From: Mesorhizobium_K marinum
GTDB lineage: Bacteria; Pseudomonadota; Alphaproteobacteria; Rhizobiales; Rhizobiaceae
Direction: 5' to 3' (one strand)
Assembly (NCBI RefSeq): GCF_040813715.1
Contig: NZ_JBFOCH010000025.1
Length of the DNA stretch: 64,000 nt
The translations under genes were made by a program, and so were the position numbers. Within the stretch, counting starts at the first letter, position 1. Every line of letters begins with the position of its first letter. Positions 30,529-39,032 of this stretch are shown here, in pieces. The notes under the pieces were generated by a model. It saw only the letters and a list, made by a program, of their open reading frames with translations. It had not been told where the DNA came from and ran no database searches.

Positions 30529-30545
30529 TATCGGTTTTCCCGATA
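30529..30545. promoter_or_regulatory. LysR-type box upstream of the polyamine importer operon
   Basis: TATCGG-TTTTC-CCGATA, an inverted repeat with T-N11-type spacing between the LysR gene stop and the binding-protein start. Probably the target of the adjacent LysR regulator. Confidence 0.6.
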
Positions 30546-30555
30546 CCAGATCAGG

Positions 30556-31461
30556 TCAGCGGCGCACCGTCCGCTGCGACTGGGCGATGCCGATGAAATC
30601 GCGCGCCGCCTGCGGCAGCCCGGAACCGCGCCGCCAGACCATGCCCACCTGGACGACCGGCAGCGCCCCCGAGATGTCGCGCGACTCGATGCGGTCGCCT
30701 TCGAGCGACCAGGGCCGGTAGACGAGGTCGGGCAAAAGCGCGACCCCGGCGCCGGTGGCGACAAGACTGCGGACGGCCTCCACCGAGCGGGTCCGGAAGG
30801 CCACGTGCGGGCGCGTGCCGAGCGCCGCCAGAAGCTTGCCGGTGTTCTCCTCGATCTCGTCCACGGTCAGCATGATGAGCGGTTCGGTGGCGACGTCGGC
30901 CAGGTTGATGATCTCCGCGCTGGCCAGGCTGTGGCCCATCGGAAGCCAGAGCCGGTAGGCGGAAACCTCGAGAATCTCCGACTGCAGCGCCATCCGGTCG
31001 CGCAGGTTGGAGGTGACCATGACGGCGATGTCCAGCTTTCCGCCGACAAGCAGGTGCTCGAGGTAGTCGCCGTCATCCTCGATGGCCGAAATCTCGACCG
31101 CGGGGTGCGCGCGGCGGTAGCGGGCGAGCAGGTCGGACAGCACGTAGCCGGCGACCAGCGACGTCACGCCGAGTTGAAGTCTTCCGGTCGTAACCTCGCG
31201 GTCGCTGAAGAAGGTGCGCCGCGCGTCCGATACGTCGGCCAGGATCTTCGTGGCATGGCGCAGGAACTGATGTCCCTTGTGGGTGACGTTCAGGCCGCGC
31301 GGATGGCGATCGAACAGCGACACGCCGAGGTCGCTCTCAAGGTCCTTGATCGCCTCGGTTACCGCCGACTGCGAGATGGAAAGATGCTGCGCGGCGCCGG
31401 AAACCGTGCCCCGCTCGGCAACCGCGACGAAATACTGGAGCTGCCTGATCGTGAAGGCCAT
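30556..31461 (-). CDS. LysR-family transcriptional regulator of the adjacent importer operon
   Basis: A 301-aa LysR protein with the winged helix at residues 1-60 (TIRQLQYFVAVAERGTVSGAAQHL then SISQSAVTEAIKDLE) and a Cbl/CysB-type effector domain (residues about 90-295). It precedes the polyamine importer operon on the same strand; the 135-bp gap holds a LysR-type box. Effector unknown. Confidence 0.88.
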   Translation of the reverse strand: MAFTIRQLQYFVAVAERGTVSGAAQHLSISQSAVTEAIKDLESDLGVSLFDRHPRGLNVTHKGHQFLRHATKILADVSDARRTFFSDREVTTGRLQLGVTSLVAGYVLSDLLARYRRAHPAVEISAIEDDGDYLEHLLVGGKLDIAVMVTSNLRDRMALQSEILEVSAYRLWLPMGHSLASAEIINLADVATEPLIMLTVDEIEENTGKLLAALGTRPHVAFRTRSVEAVRSLVATGAGVALLPDLVYRPWSLEGDRIESRDISGALPVVQVGMVWRRGSGLPQAARDFIGIAQSQRTVRR

Positions 31462-31510
31462 GCACGCAGATAACAGCGCGGCGCAGATTTAGGAAAGTGT
31501 ATCGCCGTCC

Positions 31511-31545
31511 TTGATTGCCTGCCATTTCGTAACTATAAAAGTTAC
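31511..31545 (+). promoter_or_regulatory. Promoter with embedded palindromic operator for a leaderless rrf2 message
   Basis: TTGATT (31511-31516) and TATAAA (31534-31539) are separated by 17 bp. The palindrome GTAACT-ATAAA-AGTTAC (31529-31545) covers the -10 and abuts the ATG at 31546. A start site 7 bp after the -10 would fall on the A of the ATG, and no Shine-Dalgarno is present. Confidence 0.7.
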
Positions 31546-32004
31546 ATGAAGCGAAACAGCAAGCTTTCGGCATCCCTGCACGCGCTGGTGCATATGGCTC
31601 ACAGGCCGGACCACGCGATGACCTCCGAGCAGATCGCATCCTGGCTGAACACCAATCCCGTCGTCGTGCGGCGCATGGTGGCCGGCCTGCGCGAGGCCGG
31701 CATCCTTTCGTCGACTCGCGGCCATGGCGGCGGCTGGACGCTGGCGCGGCCGGCCGACCGGATCACGCTCGCCGACGTCACGGCGGCGCTGGACGAGAAG
31801 CTGATTGCGTTCAGCACCGAACCGGAGAATCCACGCTGTCTCGTCGAGCGCGCCGTCAACCGATCGCTCGACGACGTTCGGGACGAGGTCGAACGGATTC
31901 TGGCGCAGCGCCTCGCGCAAGTGACCCTCGCCGACCTTGTCGCCGAATGCGGCGCAGGCGTGTCGGCCCACCTGGAGAACAATCATGTCCACGACCGCAA
32001 CTGA
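31546..32004 (+). CDS. Rrf2-family transcriptional regulator
   Basis: A 152-aa winged-helix repressor of the YwnA/YwgB type: KLSASLHALVHMAHRPD, SEQIASWLNTNPVVVRRMVAGL, GILSSTRGHGGGWTLARPAD. It lacks the three-cysteine Fe-S ligand set of IscR/NsrR; the only cysteines are in PRCLVE and AECGAG. The palindromic promoter suggests autoregulation. It overlaps the next gene, a flavoprotein, by 20 bp, so the two are co-expressed; a redox or electrophile signal is plausible. Confidence 0.88.
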   Translation: MKRNSKLSASLHALVHMAHRPDHAMTSEQIASWLNTNPVVVRRMVAGLREAGILSSTRGHGGGWTLARPADRITLADVTAALDEKLIAFSTEPENPRCLVERAVNRSLDDVRDEVERILAQRLAQVTLADLVAECGAGVSAHLENNHVHDRN

Positions 32005-32890
32005 CGTCGCCATCATCGGCGGCAGCTTCGCCGGACTGTCGGCCGCGCTGCAACTCGCACGCGCCCGCCGAACGGTGACGATCTTCGACACCGGCGAACC
32101 GCGCAACCGGTACGCCGCGGCATCGCACGGCTTCCTCGGGCAAGACGGCGTGCCGCCCGCCGACATCATCGCCGGCGCCCGCAGGCAGCTTTCCGCCTAT
32201 CCGACCGTGCGCTTCGTCGACGCCCGGGCGGAAAGCGCCGACGGTGCGGCTGACGCCTTCACCCTCTCCGGCGCGAACGGCGGGACGCTATCGGCGCGCC
32301 GCATCGTGCTCGCGCATGGCGTCAGCGACGCGCTGCCCGACATCCCCGGCCTCGCCGACGAATGGGGCCGGCGCGTCGCGCATTGCCCCTATTGCCACGG
32401 CTACGAATTCGGCGGTCGTCCGCTCGGGGTACTGGCGGCCAACGGTCCGGTCGCGTTGCACCACGCCCTGCTGGTGCGCGAATGGGGTCCGGTCACGCTG
32501 TTCCTGAACGGCGCGATCGAGCCGGACGCCGACATGCTCCAGCAGTTCAAGGCGCGCGACGTCGCGGTCGAGCGGCGATCGGTCAAGGCCGTCGCCTCAC
32601 GTCCGGACGCCCTGACCGTCCAGTTGGACGGCGGCGGCAGCGTCAACCTGGCCGGACTGTTCACGCAGCCGCGCTCGACCCTCACCAGCAGCATCGGCGA
32701 ACAACTCGGCTGCGTGAACGTCGACGGCCAGTTCGGCCCGATCGTCAAGGTCGACGACATGAAGCAGACGACGGTGCCGGGCGTATTTGCCGCAGGCGAC
32801 ATCGCGCGGCCGGCGCCGAGCGTTCCGCTTGCGGTGGCCGACGGCGCGCTGGCCGGCGTCGCCGCGCACCGGTCGCTAGTGTTCGCCTAG
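31985..32890 (+). CDS. NAD(P)/FAD-dependent oxidoreductase, thioredoxin-reductase-like
   Basis: A 301-aa two-dinucleotide-binding flavoprotein: FAD motif VAIIGGSFAGLSAALQLA at residues 9-26, active-site pair CPYCHG (about 135-140), and the C-terminal FAD contact VFAAGDIARPAPSVPLAVADGA. The AGDIARP motif and short length place it with low-molecular-weight TrxR relatives, including the HlyD-associated/YumC-like group; the partner thioredoxin is not in the window. Start at 31985 inside the rrf2 gene. Its stop overlaps the end of the convergent DeoR gene by 4 bp. Confidence 0.85.
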   Translation: MSTTATDVAIIGGSFAGLSAALQLARARRTVTIFDTGEPRNRYAAASHGFLGQDGVPPADIIAGARRQLSAYPTVRFVDARAESADGAADAFTLSGANGGTLSARRIVLAHGVSDALPDIPGLADEWGRRVAHCPYCHGYEFGGRPLGVLAANGPVALHHALLVREWGPVTLFLNGAIEPDADMLQQFKARDVAVERRSVKAVASRPDALTVQLDGGGSVNLAGLFTQPRSTLTSSIGEQLGCVNVDGQFGPIVKVDDMKQTTVPGVFAAGDIARPAPSVPLAVADGALAGVAAHRSLVFA

Positions 32891-33654
32891 CGGGATCCCG
32901 CGACGACGAGCTTGGCGCCGGCGCCCTCGATGGCCGCAGCGACGTCACGCGGCGGCGGCATGTCGGTCACCAGTTCGCCGAAAGCCGAGAAAGCGCAAAC
33001 CTGGACCAGGCCCTGGCGTCCGAATTTCGTATGGTCGGTGACGACGATCGTCCGGGTGCCGCGCGTCAGCACGACGCGGGCGAACTCCGCCTCCTCGAGC
33101 ACGTAGTCCATGACGCCGTCCTCCGCGTCGATGGCGCCGGCCGTGATGACGGCGTGGTTGACGCTGAACCGGCTGACGAACTCAATCGCGGAAACGCCGA
33201 AGGCGGCGCCAGAATCGCTGCGCAACTCGCCGCCCGCCATGTAGACCTTGTTGCCGTTCACGGTTGCCAGCGTGCGGGCGATGTCGGAGGAGTTGGTGAC
33301 GACGGTCAGGCGGCGGTGGTTGAGCAGTTCGCGCGCCAGGAAGCTGGTTGTCGTGCCCGTGTCGAGCATGACGGATTCGCCGTCGCCGATGGTGCCGGCG
33401 ACATGGCGGGCGATGGCGCGCTTGGCGTCGGCCTGCTCGCGCATGCGCCGCTCGAAGGGCGCCTCGCCGACCACGGACGGCAGGCCTATGGCGCCATGCA
33501 TCTTCATCACCGAGCCATCGCGGGCAAGCGGCTTCACGTCACGCCGTACTGTTTCGAGCGAAACGCCCAGCTTTTCGGCAAGGCGGGCGATCGTGATCGT
33601 CCCCTCCTCCTGGATAAGCTTCAGAATCTCGCCGTGCCGCTTGGAATAGTTCAT
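32887..33654 (-). CDS. DeoR-family transcriptional regulator
   Basis: A 255-aa repressor. The HTH at residues 1-57 (MNYSKRHGEILKLIQEEGTI then ARLAEKLGVSLETVRRDVKPL) is followed by a sugar-phosphate-sensing DeoR C domain (DTGTTTSFLARELLNHRRL, VMDYVLEEAEFARVVL, VTDHTKFGRQGLVQV). It is divergent from the kinase/dehydrogenase cluster and may control it; the ligand would be a phosphorylated compound, which fits the kinase. Confidence 0.88.
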   Translation of the reverse strand: MNYSKRHGEILKLIQEEGTITIARLAEKLGVSLETVRRDVKPLARDGSVMKMHGAIGLPSVVGEAPFERRMREQADAKRAIARHVAGTIGDGESVMLDTGTTTSFLARELLNHRRLTVVTNSSDIARTLATVNGNKVYMAGGELRSDSGAAFGVSAIEFVSRFSVNHAVITAGAIDAEDGVMDYVLEEAEFARVVLTRGTRTIVVTDHTKFGRQGLVQVCAFSAFGELVTDMPPPRDVAAAIEGAGAKLVVAGSR

Positions 33655-33971
33655 CCGCCTCGCTGCGCCTCGAACGGAGGCCCCCTGCCCCACACCCGCG
33701 CTTCTACACCGTTTCTCGCCGATTTGGTTCGAAATCGTCGAAGCAACCGCCGATCCGGCCTGGCTGACAGGTTCCCGGGATTTCGATCATCAATCGGTCA
33801 TAAAGTCAAAAAAAACCACAAAATCGCGTTGACAATGCGCGGGCGGCCATTCGACAGTGGCTGCCTGATTTCCAGGAACCGCCGGCGGCGAAGCCCTTCG
33901 CCACCGCACCTGCCGACGGGAATGTCGCAATTGGCATTGGGACGCACAGGTCCAGATATCGTGGTGCGCGC
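33655..33971. promoter_or_regulatory. Divergent promoter region, DeoR gene / kinase cluster
   Basis: 317 bp. It holds an A-rich stretch at 33803-33823 and a TTGACA (33829-33834) facing the kinase, but no convincing -10 at 17 bp. No gene or RNA was seen. Operator sites for the DeoR protein are expected here but were not identified. Confidence 0.4.
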
Positions 33972-34862
33972 ATGAGAGCGGCGGAATACCGTATCCGGTC
34001 GCTGAAGATGTGGAACGGGGCCATCTCGATCGAACCGCTGAAGGGCGGCCTCAGCAACGAGAGCTTTCTGGTCGCCGACGCGAACGGCAAGCATGTCGTT
34101 CGCATCGGCAAGGATTTTCCGTTTCACCATGTTCAACGCGAACGCGAAGTCATGGTCGCCCGTGCGGCCGCGGCGGCCGGCTTCGCGCCTGCAGTCACGT
34201 TCGCCGAAACGGGCGTCATGGTCGCCGACTTCCTGGACGCCCGGACCTATTCCGCGGACGATGTGCGCGCCAACCGCTCGCGCATCGCCAGGCTCATGCG
34301 GGACTTCCATCACGAAATGCCCAGGCATGTCTCGGGCGCCGGCTTCATGTTCTGGGTTTTCCACGTCAACCGCGACTATGCCCGCACCCTGCAGGCCGGC
34401 AACAGCCGGATGACGCATCGGCTGCCCGAGTTCCTCGCACTTAACGACGCGCTGGAGGCGCGGCAGATGCCGTTGCCGGTCATCTTCGGGCACAACGACC
34501 TCCTGCCCGCCAACTTCCTCGACGACGGGCACAAGCTCTGGCTGATCGACTTCGAATATGCCGGCTTCAACACGGCCATGTTCGACCTCGCCGGAGCGGC
34601 ATCCAACGCCGGCATGACAGCCGACGAATCCGACGAACTCCTGGCCGAGTATTTCGGCCATGCGCCCGACATCGACCTCCGGCGCTCGCACGCGGCCACG
34701 CAGTGCGCCTCGCTGCTGCGCGAAGCCATGTGGTCGATGGTGTCGGAACTGCACCTTGCCGCGCCGGGCGCCGACTACGCGGCCTATACGGCCGAAAACC
34801 TCGCGCGGCTCGACGCCGCTCTCGAAACGTACCAGACGACATACGGAAAGCTGCTCCCATGA
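33972..34862 (+). CDS. Choline/aminoglycoside kinase-like phosphotransferase (first copy)
   Basis: A 296-aa protein-kinase-like fold enzyme of the choline/ethanolamine kinase group. The nucleotide-binding part has GGLSNESFLV and a lysine/arginine in HVVRIGKD; the catalytic loop is FGHNDLLPANFL (H174, D176) and the metal-binding aspartate is D193 in LIDFEYAG. It overlaps the dehydrogenase gene by 4 bp (ATGA), which implies a shared pathway. Substrate is not known; a choline-like amino alcohol is suggested by the family. Confidence 0.85.
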   Translation: MRAAEYRIRSLKMWNGAISIEPLKGGLSNESFLVADANGKHVVRIGKDFPFHHVQREREVMVARAAAAAGFAPAVTFAETGVMVADFLDARTYSADDVRANRSRIARLMRDFHHEMPRHVSGAGFMFWVFHVNRDYARTLQAGNSRMTHRLPEFLALNDALEARQMPLPVIFGHNDLLPANFLDDGHKLWLIDFEYAGFNTAMFDLAGAASNAGMTADESDELLAEYFGHAPDIDLRRSHAATQCASLLREAMWSMVSELHLAAPGADYAAYTAENLARLDAALETYQTTYGKLLP

Positions 34863-37312
34863 CCCTGCCAAGCCAAGCCGCGATCGTCGTGATCGGCGGC
34901 GGCATCATCGGCTGCTCCACGGCCTACCACCTGGCGCGCGACCACAAGGCCGACGTGATCCTCCTGGAACAGGGAAAGCTCACCTCGGGGTCGACCTGGC
35001 ATGCGGCAGGACTGGTCGGGCAGTTGCGCTCGTCGGCGTCGATCACGCGGGTGCTCAAATATTCCGTCGACCTCTACAAGGGGCTGGAGGCCGAGACGGG
35101 ACTGGCAACCGGCTGGAAGATGACCGGGTGCCTGAGGCTCGCCACCAACACGGACCGCTGGACGGAATTTCGCCGGCTGGCGACCACCGCCAGGAGCTTC
35201 GGCATGGACATGCACCTGGTGTCGCCGGAGGAAGTGAAGCGCATGTGGCCACTGATGGACGTGTCCGATCTCGTCGGCGCGTCGTGGCTGCCGACCGACG
35301 GACAGGCGAGCCCTTCCGACATCACGCAGTCGCTGGCCAAGGGCGCGCGCATGCATGGCGCGAAGCTGTTCGAGGGCGTGCGCGTCACCGGCTTCGAGAT
35401 GAAGGACGGGCGTATCGTCAAGGTGAAGACATCGGCCGGCGACGTCGCCTGTGACAAGGTGGTCAACTGCGCCGGGCAATGGGCGCGTCAGGTCGGCGCG
35501 ATGGCCGGCATCACCGTGCCGCTGCAACCGGTGAAGCACCAGTATATCATCACCGAGAAGCTCGAGGGGCTGGCCGCCGCCGCACCGACGATCCGCGATC
35601 CCGACCGGCGCACCTATTTCAAGGAAGAGGTCGGCGGGCTGGTGATGGGCGGCTACGAGCCGAACCCGCAGGCCTGGGAAACCGGCCTTGCCGGCGGCGA
35701 CGTGCCCGACGACTGGGAGTTCCGCCTGTTCGACGACGACTTTGACCATTTCGAGCAGCATATGGAGCAGGCCATCGCGCGCGTGCCGGCGCTGGAGACG
35801 GCCGGCGTCAAGCAGATGATCAACGGCCCGGAGAGCTTCACGCCGGACGGCAACTTCATCCTGGGATCGGCGCCGGAGTGCACCAACATGTTCGTCGGCG
35901 CCGGCTTCAACGCCTTCGGCATCGCGTCGGGCGGCGGCGCAGGCTGGGTGCTGGCGCAATGGGTGGTGGACGGCGAGGCGCCGCTCGACCTCTGGGTGGT
36001 CGACATCAGGCGCTTCTCCGGCCTGCACCGCGACCGGCGATGGGTCGCCGACCGCACCCTCGAAGCCTATGGCAAGCACTACACGGTCGGCTTCCCGCAC
36101 GAGGAATATGAAAGCGGGCGCCCGCGCATCGTCTCGCCGCTCTACGAGCGGCTGAAGGCGCACCGCGCAGTGTTCGGCTCGAAGCTTGGCTGGGAACGAC
36201 CGAACTGGTTCGCGCCCGAAGGCGTCGAGGCCCGCGACGTCTATTCTATGGGCCGGCAGAACTGGTTCGCGGCGGTTGGCGAGGAACACCGCCACGTCCG
36301 CGAAAAGGTCGGCATCTTCGACCAATCGTCGTTCGCCAAGTACGAGCTGTCCGGAAAGCAGGCCCAGCAGGCCCTCGACTGGATCTGCGCCAACGACGTC
36401 TCGCGGCCGCCCGGCCGGCTGACCTACACGCAGTTGCTCAATACGCGCGGCGGCATCGAGGCGGACCTGACCGTGGCGCGGCTCGCCGACGACCGCTTCT
36501 ACATCGTCACCGGCACCGGATTCCGGACGCACGATTTCGGCTGGATCGAGGACCACCTGCCCGACGGGCTCGACGCCAAGCTGGTGGACGTCACGGAGCA
36601 ATTCGGGACCCTGTCGCTGATGGGGCCGCGGGCGCGCGACGTGCTTTCGGCAGCGACCGATTCGGACGTCTCCGATGCCGGCTTTCCATTCGGGCATGTA
36701 CGCGAGATCGTCATCGCCGGACATGCGGTTCGCGCGCTCCGCATCACCTATGTCGGCGAACTCGGCTGGGAACTGCACGTACCGCTGGCCGCGACCGGCG
36801 ATGTATTCGATATGCTGATGAAAGCCGGCGCCAAGCACGACATCCGGCCAATCGGCTACCGCGCGCTGGAAGCGCTGCGGCTGGAAAAGGGATACCGCGC
36901 CTGGGGCTCCGACATCACGCCGAACGACACGCCCCAGGAGGCAGGCCTCGGATGGGCCGTAAAACTTCGCAAGAACACGGATTTCCTGGGACGGCGCGCG
37001 CTGGAGAAGGCGTCCGGCGAGCCCCTGAAGAAACGGTTCGCGGGCTTCACGGTCGACGACCCCGATGTCGTTCTGCTGGGCCGCGAGACCATCCTCAGGA
37101 ATGGCGAACCGGTCGGCTATCTGACATCCGGCGGTTACGGCTACACGATCGGCAAGAACATCGGCTACGGCTATGTGCGCAACGCCGACGGCGTGAGCGA
37201 CGAGTCCCTTGCTTCCGGCAACTACGAACTGGTGGTGGCGATGGACCGCACGCCGGCCAGGATCTGGCTGGAGCCGATGTACGATGCGAAAGCGGAGCGC
37301 GTGAAGGCGTAG
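34859..37312 (+). CDS. FAD-dependent dimethylglycine/sarcosine dehydrogenase-like protein fused to a GcvT domain
   Basis: An 817-aa two-domain enzyme. Residues 1-430 form a D-amino-acid-oxidase-type FAD domain (VVIGGGIIGCSTAYHLA; SGSTWHAAG, where H48 aligns with the histidine that binds FAD covalently in dimethylglycine dehydrogenase). Residues 450-817 are a folate-binding aminomethyltransferase (GcvT) pair, including LNTRGGIEADLTVARL, YVGELGWELHVP and GYRALEALRLEKGYRAWG. The predicted reaction is oxidative N-demethylation with transfer of the C1 unit to tetrahydrofolate. The exact amine is unknown. Confidence 0.88.
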   Translation: MTLPSQAAIVVIGGGIIGCSTAYHLARDHKADVILLEQGKLTSGSTWHAAGLVGQLRSSASITRVLKYSVDLYKGLEAETGLATGWKMTGCLRLATNTDRWTEFRRLATTARSFGMDMHLVSPEEVKRMWPLMDVSDLVGASWLPTDGQASPSDITQSLAKGARMHGAKLFEGVRVTGFEMKDGRIVKVKTSAGDVACDKVVNCAGQWARQVGAMAGITVPLQPVKHQYIITEKLEGLAAAAPTIRDPDRRTYFKEEVGGLVMGGYEPNPQAWETGLAGGDVPDDWEFRLFDDDFDHFEQHMEQAIARVPALETAGVKQMINGPESFTPDGNFILGSAPECTNMFVGAGFNAFGIASGGGAGWVLAQWVVDGEAPLDLWVVDIRRFSGLHRDRRWVADRTLEAYGKHYTVGFPHEEYESGRPRIVSPLYERLKAHRAVFGSKLGWERPNWFAPEGVEARDVYSMGRQNWFAAVGEEHRHVREKVGIFDQSSFAKYELSGKQAQQALDWICANDVSRPPGRLTYTQLLNTRGGIEADLTVARLADDRFYIVTGTGFRTHDFGWIEDHLPDGLDAKLVDVTEQFGTLSLMGPRARDVLSAATDSDVSDAGFPFGHVREIVIAGHAVRALRITYVGELGWELHVPLAATGDVFDMLMKAGAKHDIRPIGYRALEALRLEKGYRAWGSDITPNDTPQEAGLGWAVKLRKNTDFLGRRALEKASGEPLKKRFAGFTVDDPDVVLLGRETILRNGEPVGYLTSGGYGYTIGKNIGYGYVRNADGVSDESLASGNYELVVAMDRTPARIWLEPMYDAKAERVKA

Positions 37313-37341
37313 ACTGAGCCGGCCACCCCAATCCGGGCAGT

Positions 37342-38010
37342 TCACATCCGCCGCAGCACCAGCCCGCGGCTCGGCACAGTGCCGGCCTCACCCGGCATCG
37401 AAACGTAGGGTTCGGTCTCCTCGGCGCGCGCGACGAGACCCTGTCCCTCCAGATCGGCGATGCGGGCGGAGAAACCACCGTCCCAAAGCGTGTTCTTGAC
37501 CGTAAGCACGACGGCGCCGCCGGGGCGGCAGATGCGGATGAGTTCGTCGAGCCCCTCGACGCCGACGTGGCCCGACGTGAAGACGCCGGCCGACACAATG
37601 CCCGCGAAATGGCCGTCCGCGAAGGGCAGCGGCCCGCCGAGGGCCAGCCGGTGGAAGGCCCTGTAGGCGCCCTTCCCGGCTGCCTTGGCCAGCATGCCTT
37701 CGGAGATGTCGAGTGCCTCGACATGCGGATAGCCCATGATGCCGAGCCACTCGCCGATCAGGCCGGTGCCGGCGCCGGCGTCGAGCAGGGGCGACGCGCC
37801 GCGCGGCAGATGGCGCGACAGAAGCGCAAGGCAGATCGAGGGGTGGCGGTAGCCGGCAAGCGCCATCTCCTGGTCGTAGGTTTCCGACCAGCGGTCGTAG
37901 AGCGCGGCGACCTCGCCCGCGTCCTTCGCGTCGTAGACGGCGCCGAGCGCCCCGTCATGCCTGCTGCCTGACATTGGAAATTGCCTGTTCATGCGTGTCA
38001 CTTCGATCAT
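37342..38010 (-). CDS. SAM-dependent class I methyltransferase
   Basis: About 222 aa (starts at 38010, 37992 and 37974 are all possible; none has a strong ribosome site). The SAM motif I is LLDAGAGTGLIGEWLG, motif II-like segment VEALDISEGMLAKA, and LIRICRPGGAVVLTVKN follows. An N-terminal ALYDRWSETYDQEMALAGY resembles Williams-Beuren-type/UbiE-like methyltransferases. It lies between the dehydrogenase fusion and a second kinase, divergent from the latter. Substrate unknown. Confidence 0.82.
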   Translation of the reverse strand: MIEVTRMNRQFPMSGSRHDGALGAVYDAKDAGEVAALYDRWSETYDQEMALAGYRHPSICLALLSRHLPRGASPLLDAGAGTGLIGEWLGIMGYPHVEALDISEGMLAKAAGKGAYRAFHRLALGGPLPFADGHFAGIVSAGVFTSGHVGVEGLDELIRICRPGGAVVLTVKNTLWDGGFSARIADLEGQGLVARAEETEPYVSMPGEAGTVPSRGLVLRRM

Positions 38011-38066
38011 AGCCAAGGGAGGCGAACTGTGGAACGGTCCCGCCGGACAAAACGACAGGGGGATTC

Positions 38067-38969
38067 ATGAGCGACCTCGACCTGGCGCGCCAAGCAATGG
38101 CCGGAGTGCCGCTGCTCAAGGACTATGACGGGCCTGTCGTCAGGCTGGGCGGACTGACCAACCTGGTTTTCCAGGTCGGCGACCACTGCATCCGCGTACC
38201 CGGAAAAGGAACCGAAGAGTACATCAACCGTGCGCACGAGGCCGTCGCCGCGCGCGAGGCAGCAAAGGCCGGCGTCAGCCCTGAAGTCCTCTATTTCGAC
38301 GAGAAGGGCGTGATGGTGACCCGCTTCATCGACGAGGCGCAGACGATGTCGCCGGCAGCCTTCAAGCTCAACGAGGGAGCGCCGGCGCGCGCGGCCGAGG
38401 CCTTCCGCAAGCTGCATACTTCCGGCGCGGTCTTCCCCTTCCGCTTCTACCTTTTCGCGATGATCGACGACTACCTGAAGGTGCTGTCGACCAAGGAGGT
38501 GGAACTGCCGCCGGGATACCACGACGTGCTGCATGAGGCCGAGGACATCCGCCAGGCTCTGTCGCTGCACCCCGCGCCTCTTGCCGCCTGCCATTGCGAT
38601 CCGCTGTGCGAGAATTTTCTCGACGCCGGCGACCGCATGTGGATCGTCGACTGGGAGTATGCCGGCATGAACGACCCGATGTGGGACCTCGGCGACCTGT
38701 CAGTCGAGGGCAAGTTCGGCGAGCGGCAGGACGAGGAGATGCTGCGCGCCTATTTTTCCGGCGAACCGAGACCGGCCGAACGCGGGCGCGTGGTGATCTA
38801 CAAGGCGATGTGCGATCTCCTGTGGACGCTCTGGGGCCTGATCCAGCTCGTCAATGCGAACCCGGCCGAGAACTTCCGCGCCTATGCCGACGGGCGTTTC
38901 GCGCGTTGCCGTGCGTTGATGCAGACGCCGGACTTCTCGCGGCACGTCGCGGCGGTGCGCAAGGGATAG
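38067..38969 (+). CDS. Choline/ethanolamine kinase-like phosphotransferase (second copy)
   Basis: A 300-aa kinase. The glycine loop LGGLTNLVFQV and ICIRVPGKG nucleotide segment are followed by the catalytic loop ACHCDPLCENFL and the metal aspartate in WIVDWEYAGMNDPMWDLGDLS, the classic choline kinase WEYAGxNDPxWDL pattern. It is closer to choline kinases than the first copy. A GGGGG ribosome site precedes the ATG. Two kinases of one family within 4 kb suggest related substrates. Confidence 0.87.
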   Translation: MSDLDLARQAMAGVPLLKDYDGPVVRLGGLTNLVFQVGDHCIRVPGKGTEEYINRAHEAVAAREAAKAGVSPEVLYFDEKGVMVTRFIDEAQTMSPAAFKLNEGAPARAAEAFRKLHTSGAVFPFRFYLFAMIDDYLKVLSTKEVELPPGYHDVLHEAEDIRQALSLHPAPLAACHCDPLCENFLDAGDRMWIVDWEYAGMNDPMWDLGDLSVEGKFGERQDEEMLRAYFSGEPRPAERGRVVIYKAMCDLLWTLWGLIQLVNANPAENFRAYADGRFARCRALMQTPDFSRHVAAVRKG

Positions 38970-39032
38970 ATTCCCGCTTCAACCGTCCCCGGCCCGTGCT
39001 AGGCTTCGGTCGACAGGCTGAGGAGCGCACCC

